Source: JBDNIO01 sp041688215 (GTDB lineage Bacteria; Pseudomonadota; Gammaproteobacteria; Nevskiales; Salinisphaeraceae). From it: a DNA stretch of 6,849 bases. The stretch spans positions 1 to 6,849 of the forward strand of contig JBDNIO010000153.1 of NCBI GenBank assembly GCA_041688215.1, written 5' to 3'. Position 1 is the first letter of the stretch, and each line of letters begins with the position of its first letter. This document shows, one piece after another, positions 1-5,597 of this stretch. The notes beneath the pieces are model-generated. The model did no database searches, was not told the DNA's origin, and saw only the letters and a list, made by a program, of their open reading frames with translations. Made by a program: the position numbers and the translations under genes.

Positions 1-888
1 AACCTGGCGACGACCCGGCACGCTGAAGCTTGGCAGGACTTCAATCAGCACATGCTGGCTCGGAAAACGCCGCATCCCGGTTAGCAGCGCCAGTACCCCA
101 GCTACGTTATCCGGCAACAAATGCTTGCATACTGGCAGATCGATCTTCTCACCATCCCAGTCCTGCCATTGCCATGCATTCTGGTGTTCTCGAATATCGA
201 AGTCCTGGCCGATATAACGCAGTTGGGTGCCATTTTGCGCCGCTGTTTCGCGCACGCTGGCAGGCGGATCCCGGTCGGCGCAAATCGCAACCTGCTGTTT
301 GCGGAGTATGCCGGATTTTTCGCGGCCTATCGCTTCCCTGGTGTCACCCAGCCAATCCGTGTGATCCAGACCGATGCTGGTGATGAGTGCAGCCTGGGCA
401 TCTACAATATTAACCGCATCCAGGCGTCCGCCCATACCCACTTCCAGAATTGCGAAATCCACCGCGGCGCGCCGAAATAGCCACAGCGCGGCCAGGGTGC
501 CGAATTCAAAATAAGTGAGGGAGGTATCGGCCCGTGCGGCTTCCACCGCTTCAAACGCGGCACATAAATCAGCATCACTGGCGTCTTCACCATCAATGCG
601 CACGCGCTCGTTGTAACGCACGAGATAAGGCGAGGTATACACGCCAACGCGCGTTTTTTGTTCGCACTCATAGCTCAGCAAGTGCGCTAGCATCAGCGCG
701 CAACTGCCCTTGCCATTGGTACCAGCTACGCTAATGCAATACGCAGGAAAAGGCAGAAGCTGCAGGCGTTCGGCTACCGTTCGGACCCGTTCCAGGCCCA
801 GATCTATCGCTCGCGGATGCAGGCCCTCCTGCCAGGCCAACCACTGTGCGAGTGTTCGCCGCGAGGGTGCGGACGCGGCAGACGTCAC
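1..888 (-). CDS. folC: Bifunctional folylpolyglutamate synthase/dihydrofolate synthase, 5' part (C-terminus beyond the window)
   Basis: FolC is a cytoplasmic ATP-dependent ligase. It adds glutamate to dihydropteroate to make dihydrofolate, then extends the polyglutamate tail of reduced folates. The frame is open from a GTG at 888 to the window edge, giving 296 residues of about 420 expected. Visible signatures in order: the P-loop GTNGKGS at residues 56-62, VGVYTSPYLVRYNERVR at about 81-97, YFEFGTLAALWLF at 126-138, the second FolC signature LEVGMGGRLDAVNIV at 148-162, SIGLDHTDWLG at 171-181 and GREKSGI at 188-194. By analogy with E. coli FolC, S86, E149 and H176 should contact magnesium and K191 should be the modified lysine. 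The GTG start overlaps the accD stop by 4 nt (GTGA), with GGAG about 11 nt upstream inside accD. No frameshift is seen. The identification is secure; the end of the gene cannot be judged. Confidence 0.96.
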   Translation of the reverse strand, partial: MTSAASAPSRRTLAQWLAWQEGLHPRAIDLGLERVRTVAERLQLLPFPAYCISVAGTNGKGSCALMLAHLLSYECEQKTRVGVYTSPYLVRYNERVRIDGEDASDADLCAAFEAVEAARADTSLTYFEFGTLAALWLFRRAAVDFAILEVGMGGRLDAVNIVDAQAALITSIGLDHTDWLGDTREAIGREKSGILRKQQVAICADRDPPASVRETAAQNGTQLRYIGQDFDIREHQNAWQWQDWDGEKIDLPVCKHLLPDNVAGVLALLTGMRRFPSQHVLIEVLPSFSVPGRRQV

Positions 889-1766
889 GAAGCCGCGGTC
901 TCCACTACGTGGGGTTGTTGGTGAGTCAGAATACTGAGCAGGTTATAGACTTTTTCGCGGATTTCACGCCGGTCGATAATCATGTCCACGGCGCCATGTT
1001 CCAACAGGAATTCACTGCGCTGAAAACCTTCGGGCAGAGTTTCCTGCACGGTTTGTTCTATAACCCGCGGGCCGGCAAAGCCGATTAGAGCATTGGGTTC
1101 CACCATGATGACATCGCCGAGCATGGCAAAACTCGCCGCCACCCCGCCCATGGTCGGATGCGTAAGAATGGGAATATAGGGAATGCCGCGCTCGGACAAA
1201 CGCGTGAGCGCCGCGCTGGTTTTCGCCATTTGCATTAACGAATACAAGCCTTCCTGCATGCGTGCGCCGCCGCTGGCAACAAAAACAACCAGCGGGATGC
1301 CCTTGCCCGCCGCCACATTGACCGCGCGGACAAAGTTTTCGCCCACGACACTGCCCATGGAACCACCCATAAAGCGGAAATCCATGGCGCAGGCAACCAC
1401 CGGCATTTTATCCAGTGTGCCCTGCAAGGCGATAAAGGCTTCTTTTTCGCCGGTTTCGCGTTGCGCCTGAGTTAGCCGTTCGCGGTATTTGCGGCTGTCC
1501 TTGAACTTGAGCGGATCCTTGGGCTCTATGTCGTTGGATAATTCGCTGCGCCCTTCCTTGTCCAGAAAGTAATCCAGCCGCTCGCGTGCACCCAGGGGCT
1601 GGTGCGCGGCACACTTGGGGCAGACCTGCATGCTACGTTCCAGCTCCGCACGGTACAGCACGGCGGCGCAGTCTTTGCATTTGGTCCACAGGCCTTCGGG
1701 TACCGCTTTTTTATCCGCAGTTTCCGTACGCATCTGCGACGGCATAATTTTTTCCAGCCAACTCAT
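885..1766 (-). CDS. accD: Acetyl-CoA carboxylase carboxyltransferase subunit beta
   Basis: AccD pairs with AccA to form the carboxyltransferase that moves the carboxyl group from carboxybiotin to acetyl-CoA, giving malonyl-CoA for fatty acid synthesis in the cytoplasm. The protein has 293 residues, close to the 304 of E. coli. The N-terminus carries the AccD zinc ribbon: Cys30, Cys33, Cys49 and Cys52 (CKDC...CPKC). The crotonase-like carboxyltransferase core follows, with MDFRFMGGSMGSVVGE at about 128-143, SGGARMQEG at 165-173, the glycine-rich PTMGGVAASFA at 204-214 (oxyanion-hole region) and IGFAGPRVIEQT at 228-239. The ATG start overlaps the trpA stop in an ATGA. AGGGG lies 7 nt upstream, a good ribosome binding site inside trpA. 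Its stop overlaps the folC start. Position between trpA and folC is normal for this lineage. Confidence 0.98.
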   Translation of the reverse strand: MSWLEKIMPSQMRTETADKKAVPEGLWTKCKDCAAVLYRAELERSMQVCPKCAAHQPLGARERLDYFLDKEGRSELSNDIEPKDPLKFKDSRKYRERLTQAQRETGEKEAFIALQGTLDKMPVVACAMDFRFMGGSMGSVVGENFVRAVNVAAGKGIPLVVFVASGGARMQEGLYSLMQMAKTSAALTRLSERGIPYIPILTHPTMGGVAASFAMLGDVIMVEPNALIGFAGPRVIEQTVQETLPEGFQRSEFLLEHGAVDMIIDRREIREKVYNLLSILTHQQPHVVETAAS

Positions 1767-2602
1767 GCACGTTCCCCTGTTTTCGCCAGTTCACTCTTGG
1801 CCTCATCCATGGCCTGTCGCATTTTTGCCACCAGTGCAGGTACAGCCTGCATCAAGCCTGCCTTATCTTCGGCATTATCGGCAACCAGATTAACCAGGGC
1901 ACTGCCGACGACCACCGCATCGGCAACCTGAGCCACTGCCGCGGCATCCTCCGGCGTGCGGATGCCAAAGCCCACAGCTACGGGCAGTGCAGTGTGTTGC
2001 CTAATACCCTGAATACGTGCGGCCAGCGTTTTTGTATCCAGCCTGTCTGAGCCGGTAACGCCTTTCAGGGATACGTAATAAATAAAGCCTTGCGCGCTCG
2101 CACAGATATGTGCCATGCGCTCGTTACTGGTGGTGGGTGCCAGCAGAAAAATACAATCCAGGCCCGCGGCGCGCATCTGTGGCAGCGAGTCCGGGGCTTC
2201 TTCAATGCCCAGGTCCACCGCTATCAGCCCGTCCACGCCCGCTGAAACCGCAGCGCGGGCGAAAGTCTCCAATCCAATGGATTCAATCGGATTCATATAG
2301 CCCATAAATACAACGGGCGTTGCCTCATCCTGCTCGCGGAATTGGGCCACCATAGCCAGCACATCCATCAAGCCCACGCCATGCGCGAGCGCCCGCTCAT
2401 TAGCGGCCTGAATCACCGGGCCATCGGCCATGGGATCGGAAAAAGGCACACCCAGTTCCAACACATCCGCACCGGCGGTTACCAAGGCATGCATTAACCC
2501 TACGGTGGTATCCGGGTGGGGATCCCCCGCGGTTATGAACGGAACCAGCGCGGCGCGTGATTGCGCGCGCAAATCGGCAAAGCGTTTTTCAAGGCGGCTC
2601 AT
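1763..2602 (-). CDS. trpA: Tryptophan synthase alpha subunit
   Basis: TrpA cleaves indole-3-glycerol phosphate to indole and glyceraldehyde 3-phosphate. The indole is channelled to TrpB within the alpha2-beta2 complex. The 279-residue product is a TIM barrel slightly longer than the 268 of E. coli. The catalytic residues fall at the same numbers as in Salmonella: Glu49 (DVLELGVPFSDP) and Asp60 (PMADGPVIQ). Also visible are MGYMNPI at 100-106, the mobile loop YVSLKGVTG at 176-184, and the phosphate-binding turns GFGI (211-214) and GSA (233-235). The ATG overlaps the trpB stop in an ATGA, with AAGGG 8 nt upstream. The 3' end overlaps accD by 4 nt. The gene looks complete. Confidence 0.98.
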   Translation of the reverse strand: MSRLEKRFADLRAQSRAALVPFITAGDPHPDTTVGLMHALVTAGADVLELGVPFSDPMADGPVIQAANERALAHGVGLMDVLAMVAQFREQDEATPVVFMGYMNPIESIGLETFARAAVSAGVDGLIAVDLGIEEAPDSLPQMRAAGLDCIFLLAPTTSNERMAHICASAQGFIYYVSLKGVTGSDRLDTKTLAARIQGIRQHTALPVAVGFGIRTPEDAAAVAQVADAVVVGSALVNLVADNAEDKAGLMQAVPALVAKMRQAMDEAKSELAKTGERA

Positions 2603-3816
2603 AAACTGCGCCCTTCGGCTTCGGCCACCGAGGCGACATCCTTGTCCCCGCGCCCGGAAAGATTGATCAGAATAATTTGATCGGGCTCCATCTGCTGCGC
2701 CAGTTTGCCGGCGTAAGCTAGCGCATGCGCGCTTTCCAGTGCCGGTATAATGCCTTCCGTGCGGGTGAGTTCGTGGAAAGCATCCAGTGCTTCGCGGTCG
2801 GTGACACTGACATACTTTGCCCGGCCAATATCCTTTAACCAGGCGTGTTCCGGGCCGACACCGGGGTAATCCAGACCGGCGGAAACCGAATGCGTTGCGC
2901 CGATCTGTCCGTTTTCATCCTGCATCACATAAGTGCGATTACCATGCAGTACGCCCGATCGGCCCGCAGATAACGACGCAGCATGGCGGCCGGTTTCTAT
3001 CCCGTCGCCGCCGGCTTCCACACCGTAAAAAGCGACTCCGGGGTCGTCCAGAAACGGATGGAACAGCCCAATCGCATTGGAACCCCCGCCAACACAAGCG
3101 ACCAATGCATCCGGCAAGCGGTTGTGCCGGGCCAGCATTTGTTCGCGCGCTTCGCGGCCGATTACAGACTGGAAGTCCCGCACCATGGCGGGGTAAGGAT
3201 GCGGGCCGGCGACTGTGCCGATGATGTAAAAAGTATCGTCTACATTGCCCACCCAGTCACGCATGGCTTCATTAAGCGCATCCTTGAGCGTGCGTGAGCC
3301 GGATTCTACCGGCACGACTTCGGCGCCAAGCAGACGCATGCGAAATACATTGGGTTCCTGGCGACGGATATCTTCGCTGCCCATGTAGACCACGCATTTC
3401 AGACCCATACGCGCGGCCACCGTGGCCGAGGCTACGCCATGCTGACCGGCGCCGGTTTCGGCGATGATGCGGGTTTTGCCCATACGCGCGGCCAGCAGGC
3501 CCTGGCCGATGGTGTTATTGATCTTGTGCGCGCCGGTGTGATTCAGGTCTTCGCGTTTAAGCCAGATTTGCGCACCGCCGAGTTTCTTACTCCAGCGCGC
3601 TGCGTGATAAATGGGCGATGGCCGGCCCACGTAATCGCGCATATCGGCGTCCAGCTCTGCCAGAAACTCCGGGTCGGTCTTGAACCGGGCATAGGCTTCG
3701 CGCAATGCCTGCAACGGCGCCATTAGGGTTTCCGACACAAAGCTGCCGCCATAGGGGCCAAAATGGCCACGCGAATCGGGCATATTGCGCCAGGCGTTTT
3801 CTGATTTCTGGGTCAT
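2599..3816 (-). CDS. trpB: Tryptophan synthase beta subunit
   Basis: TrpB is the PLP enzyme that condenses indole from TrpA with L-serine to make L-tryptophan. From the ATG at 3816 the product has 405 residues, typical of the TrpB1 type. Markers in this numbering are the PLP lysine K98 in NHTGAHKINN, the catalytic glutamate E120 in AETGAGQHG, the PLP-phosphate loop GGGSN at 243-247, and the C-terminal NLSGRGDKD. The ATG was chosen because it leaves one base after the trpF stop and has GAG just upstream. A GTG at 3825 is in the same frame, would add three residues (M-S-N) and overlap trpF by 8 nt, but has no Shine-Dalgarno-like sequence. Either way translation is close-coupled to trpF. The 3' end overlaps trpA. 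Confidence 0.97.
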   Translation of the reverse strand: MTQKSENAWRNMPDSRGHFGPYGGSFVSETLMAPLQALREAYARFKTDPEFLAELDADMRDYVGRPSPIYHAARWSKKLGGAQIWLKREDLNHTGAHKINNTIGQGLLAARMGKTRIIAETGAGQHGVASATVAARMGLKCVVYMGSEDIRRQEPNVFRMRLLGAEVVPVESGSRTLKDALNEAMRDWVGNVDDTFYIIGTVAGPHPYPAMVRDFQSVIGREAREQMLARHNRLPDALVACVGGGSNAIGLFHPFLDDPGVAFYGVEAGGDGIETGRHAASLSAGRSGVLHGNRTYVMQDENGQIGATHSVSAGLDYPGVGPEHAWLKDIGRAKYVSVTDREALDAFHELTRTEGIIPALESAHALAYAGKLAQQMEPDQIILINLSGRGDKDVASVAEAEGRSL

Positions 3817-3817
3817 G

Positions 3818-4444
3818 TTACTCACAGTCTGCGCGGCGGACCGCGTCGGTAAATGCTTTGATTTTAGCCTTGTCTTTGATGCCGGGCGCGGATTCCACGC
3901 CGCTACTCACATCCACAGCATAGGGCCTTACGGTACAAATCGCCTCCCCTACGTTATCCGGATGCAGGCCACCCGCAAGAATCACGGGTGGACCGCCGCT
4001 GGGCAAGGCACGACTCCAGTCGAAGGACTCACCACTGCCGCCGGCTTTGCCCGGTGCGTGGCTATCCAGCAGCAAGGCACTCGCGTCGGCGTAATCCCTG
4101 AACCATTGCTCCAGTTCCATATCTGCGCCCATGGGCACTGCTTTCAAATAGGGCCGCTTGAAACTCCGGCAGAACTCGGGGGTTTCGTTGCCATGAAACT
4201 GAATGAGGTCCGGGCGAACTCTATCTACAATATCGCGCACCGTCGTCGCATCGGCGTCCAGAAACAGGGCCACACTGGCCACAAAGGCCGGCAAGGCTGC
4301 CGCCAGTTCCCGCGCCTGTTCAGGCGCAAGCTGGCGCGCACTGGCCGGGTAAAAGACCAGGCCAATAGCATCAGCCCCGGATTGCACCGCGGCGTCGACG
4401 CCGGGCAAATCACGAAGGCCGCAAATTTTTATTCGGGTACGCAC
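3818..4444 (-). CDS. trpF: Phosphoribosylanthranilate isomerase
   Basis: TrpF performs the Amadori rearrangement of phosphoribosylanthranilate to CdRP, the third step from chorismate to tryptophan. The 208-residue product is a stand-alone TIM barrel, not fused to TrpC. The catalytic pair is present: Cys8 in KICGLRD and Asp127 in LLLDSHAPG. Also visible are QFHGNE at 82-87, GGSGESFDW at 135-143, LAGGLHPDNV at 156-165 and the phosphate-binding VDVSSGVES at 177-185. The start is a GTG. A TAG in the same frame lies only three codons upstream, so no longer form exists, and there is no recognisable Shine-Dalgarno sequence. truA lies 64 nt upstream; trpB follows at once. Function is secure; how translation begins is not clear. 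Confidence 0.97.
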   Translation of the reverse strand: MRTRIKICGLRDLPGVDAAVQSGADAIGLVFYPASARQLAPEQARELAAALPAFVASVALFLDADATTVRDIVDRVRPDLIQFHGNETPEFCRSFKRPYLKAVPMGADMELEQWFRDYADASALLLDSHAPGKAGGSGESFDWSRALPSGGPPVILAGGLHPDNVGEAICTVRPYAVDVSSGVESAPGIKDKAKIKAFTDAVRRADCE

Positions 4445-4456
4445 GGTAAGGCGCTA

Positions 4457-4462
4457 ATTCTA
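4457..4462 (-). promoter_or_regulatory. Possible -10 box just upstream of trpF
   Basis: On the minus strand the 64-nt truA-trpF gap contains TAGAAT, one base from the TATAAT consensus, ending 12 nt before the trpF GTG. A start of transcription at the usual distance would leave a leader of only about 6 nt, which would fit the missing ribosome binding site. No convincing -35 hexamer is seen 16-18 nt upstream. The box also lies inside a small dyad (4451-4466, GUGCUA-GAAU-UAGCGC in RNA), which could be an operator, a weak hairpin or chance. No leader peptide with Trp codons and no attenuator-terminator pair is seen in this gap. Confidence 0.25.
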
Positions 4463-4508
4463 GCACTGTGGCCGGGATGTTACCCATATTACAGGCGCAT
4501 CGCGTGCC

Positions 4509-5306
4509 TTAAACCTGGGTTTTTTCGGGCATTAGTAGCGCGGGGTCGGCGCGTGTCGGCAAATTGTATTTTTCAGGATAGGCGGGCCCGAGAAAATACA
4601 GCCCATGGGCGGGCGCTGCCGCGCCGGCACGTCGGCGATCTCTACCTGCGAGTAATTCTGCAATCCAGCTCGACGGTTTTTCGCCCCGTCCCACGGCCAG
4701 CAGACTGCCAGTAATGTTGCGCACCATGTGCTGCAAAAAAGCATTGGCGCGCACGTCGATTACGACAAAGTCGCCCGTGCGCTGTACTTGCACATGGTGC
4801 ATCAGGCGCACTGGCGTTTTGGCCTGGCAGCCGGCGGCACGAAATGCGCTGAAATCGTGTTCGCCTTCCAGTGCCTTGCCCGCAGTTGCCATCGCAATCT
4901 CATCCAGCGGATACCGGGGGTTGGCGGCGCGACGCGCATACAGGGCCGATCGGGCCGGGTGGTTGAGTATGAGATAACGGTAATCCCGCGTAACCGCGCC
5001 AAAGCGGGCATGAAAATCTTCCGGCACCGCCCTGGCCCAGCGCACACTCACATCGTCCGGCAGAAAGCGATTCGCGCCGAACACCCATTCGTGCGCGGTG
5101 CGAGGGGCGGCGGTGTCGAAATGCACGACTTGCCCGGTGGCATGCACGCCGGTATCCGTGCGGCCACAGCAGACAACGCGAATGGGGCTATTGGCGATCT
5201 GGCTTAAAGCTGTCTCAAGCGTAACCTGAACGCTGCAAACATCATTCTGAGCCTGCCAGCCGTGGTATGCGCTGCCGTCGTATTCGACGCATGCTGCCCA
5301 GCGCAT
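4509..5306 (-). CDS. truA: tRNA pseudouridine(38-40) synthase
   Basis: TruA isomerises uridines 38, 39 and 40 in the anticodon arm of many tRNAs. The 265-residue product is close to the 270 of E. coli. The catalytic aspartate is D51 in CGRTDTGVH, followed by TGQVVHF. Other family blocks are VEYDGSAYHGWQ at about 7-18, DFHARFGAVTRDYRY at 97-111, DFSAFRA at 151-157 and NAFLQHMVRNITGSLL at 188-203. The ATG at 5306 places VEYDG at the usual N-terminal position. The frame stays open 37 codons further into the inserted element, to a TTG at 5417, but that part resembles nothing in TruA. No Shine-Dalgarno sequence precedes the ATG. An inserted element ends at its bordering CTAG, 7 nt upstream, so the gene's upstream region is now foreign sequence. 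Confidence 0.97.
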   Translation of the reverse strand: MRWAACVEYDGSAYHGWQAQNDVCSVQVTLETALSQIANSPIRVVCCGRTDTGVHATGQVVHFDTAAPRTAHEWVFGANRFLPDDVSVRWARAVPEDFHARFGAVTRDYRYLILNHPARSALYARRAANPRYPLDEIAMATAGKALEGEHDFSAFRAAGCQAKTPVRLMHHVQVQRTGDFVVIDVRANAFLQHMVRNITGSLLAVGRGEKPSSWIAELLAGRDRRRAGAAAPAHGLYFLGPAYPEKYNLPTRADPALLMPEKTQV

Positions 5307-5313
5307 GGAACTA

Positions 5314-5335
5314 CTAGGGCCTGTTAACACTAATG
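5314..5335 (+). repeat. Terminal inverted repeat, truA side
   Basis: This 22-bp end starts CTAGGGCCTGTTAACAC and continues TAATG. Its reverse complement matches the fimV-side end at all but two positions (a C/T difference at position 7 and a C/G difference at position 15). The first four bases are the putative target duplication. Confidence 0.85.
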
Positions 5336-5508
5336 AGATCGTCGCGCCGCAGTCCATTTTTTCGCAAGACAAGGCGTCGGTGGCGCAGTGTAGCCAGTCT
5401 ACACAAGCCGACGACAACGCAGGATTGCGGGAAAATGGACCGCGTCCCTTCGGGTTGCGCCCAAAATACGGCCATGCGGCGTTGCTCGTCGTTCATATGG
5501 CTCACCAT
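5314..5508 (-). CDS. Small reading frame carried by the inserted element (64 codons, doubtful gene)
   Basis: The frame starts at an ATG at 5508 preceded by AGGAG with a 6-nt spacer, a near-ideal ribosome binding site. It runs almost to the truA-side tip and stops at a TAG made by the bordering CTAG. The product begins MVSHMNDEQRRMAVFWAQPE, is rich in arginine in its second half, and has no signal peptide, membrane segment or domain I recognise. A second ATG is at codon 5. The sequence coincides with the two hairpins, so base pairing and not protein selection may have shaped it. It is listed because the start signal is strong and the stop lies 7 nt before truA, which would allow translational coupling. 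It may equally be spurious. Confidence 0.3.
   Translation of the reverse strand: MVSHMNDEQRRMAVFWAQPEGTRSIFPQSCVVVGLCRLATLRHRRLVLRKNGLRRDDLISVNRP
5349..5443. repeat. Long imperfect hairpin A within the inserted element
   Basis: The arms 5349-5367 and 5425-5443 are inverted repeats matching at 16 of 19 positions, around TCCATTTT and AAAATGGA. Inside them a second, gapped stem leads to a 6-bp apex, GTGTAG at 5388-5393 with CTACAC at 5399-5404, and a 5-nt loop CCAGT. No T-run follows on either strand, so it does not look like an intrinsic terminator. Confidence 0.75.
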
Positions 5509-5546
5509 ATTTCTCTCCTCGCGCCTTGCCTGGCCGTATTTTGGGC
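5459..5546. repeat. Long hairpin B within the inserted element, 16-bp perfect base stem
   Basis: GCCCAAAATACGGCCA at 5459-5474 is repeated perfectly in inverted orientation at 5531-5546. Nested inside is a 6-bp apex stem, ATATGG at 5495-5500 with CCATAT at 5505-5510, and the loop CTCA. The region between pairs only loosely. The ribosome binding site and start codon of the element's small reading frame lie in the apex part, so folding could affect its translation. Confidence 0.8.
5515..5519 (-). promoter_or_regulatory. Ribosome binding site of the element's small reading frame
   Basis: AGGAG on the minus strand lies 6 nt before the ATG at 5508. It is one of the clearest Shine-Dalgarno sequences in the window. 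It is odd in a non-coding element and is the main reason to consider the small frame translated. It lies inside hairpin B, next to the apex stem that holds the ATG. Confidence 0.5.
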
Positions 5547-5563
5547 AGCAACGCGGCGATCGG

Positions 5564-5585
5564 CATTAGTCTTAACAGACCCTAG
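5564..5585 (-). repeat. Terminal inverted repeat, fimV side
   Basis: This is the partner of 5314-5335. Read on the minus strand it begins CTAGGGTCTGTTAAGAC and matches the other end at 20 of 22 positions. It lies 12 nt downstream of the fimV stop codon. Confidence 0.85.
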
Positions 5586-5597
5586 CCGCGCTCGGTC

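Larger units (their letters stand above)
5314..5585. mobile_element. MITE-like non-autonomous element inserted between fimV and truA
   Basis: The stretch has transposon-like architecture without a transposase. Its outermost 22 bp on each side are inverted repeats with 20 of 22 matches (5314-5335 against 5564-5585), and a weaker match continues about 15 bp inward. Each end carries CTAG (5314-5317 and 5582-5585), which reads as a 4-bp target duplication, leaving a 264-bp element at 5318-5581. CTAG is itself a palindrome, so it could instead be the outermost part of the repeat. The interior forms two consecutive long hairpins. A CTAG target fits the YTAR preference of some IS5-family transposases, and the GG-CTGTT-like tip fits loosely too, but the mobilising family is inference. 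The element fills the gap almost completely: 12 nt to the fimV stop and 7 nt to the truA start. Confidence 0.82.

Noticed and set aside
402..671. 89-codon minus-strand frame inside folC
   Set aside because: It is out of frame with folC, which carries the P-loop and both FolC signatures across the same bases.
4445..4508. trp attenuator or leader peptide before trpF
   Set aside because: The gap is only 64 nt, with no Trp-rich short frame and no alternative hairpins followed by a T-run.
3785..4714. 309-codon plus-strand frame opposite trpF and the truA end
   Set aside because: It lies antisense to trpF, the truA-trpF gap and the end of truA, all clear genes with catalytic residues in place. 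Its product shows no recognisable domain, so it is a shadow frame of GC-rich coding sequence.
5349..5546. Element hairpins as intrinsic terminators for fimV
   Set aside because: No T-run follows either stem on the minus strand, so the sequence does not support rho-independent termination.
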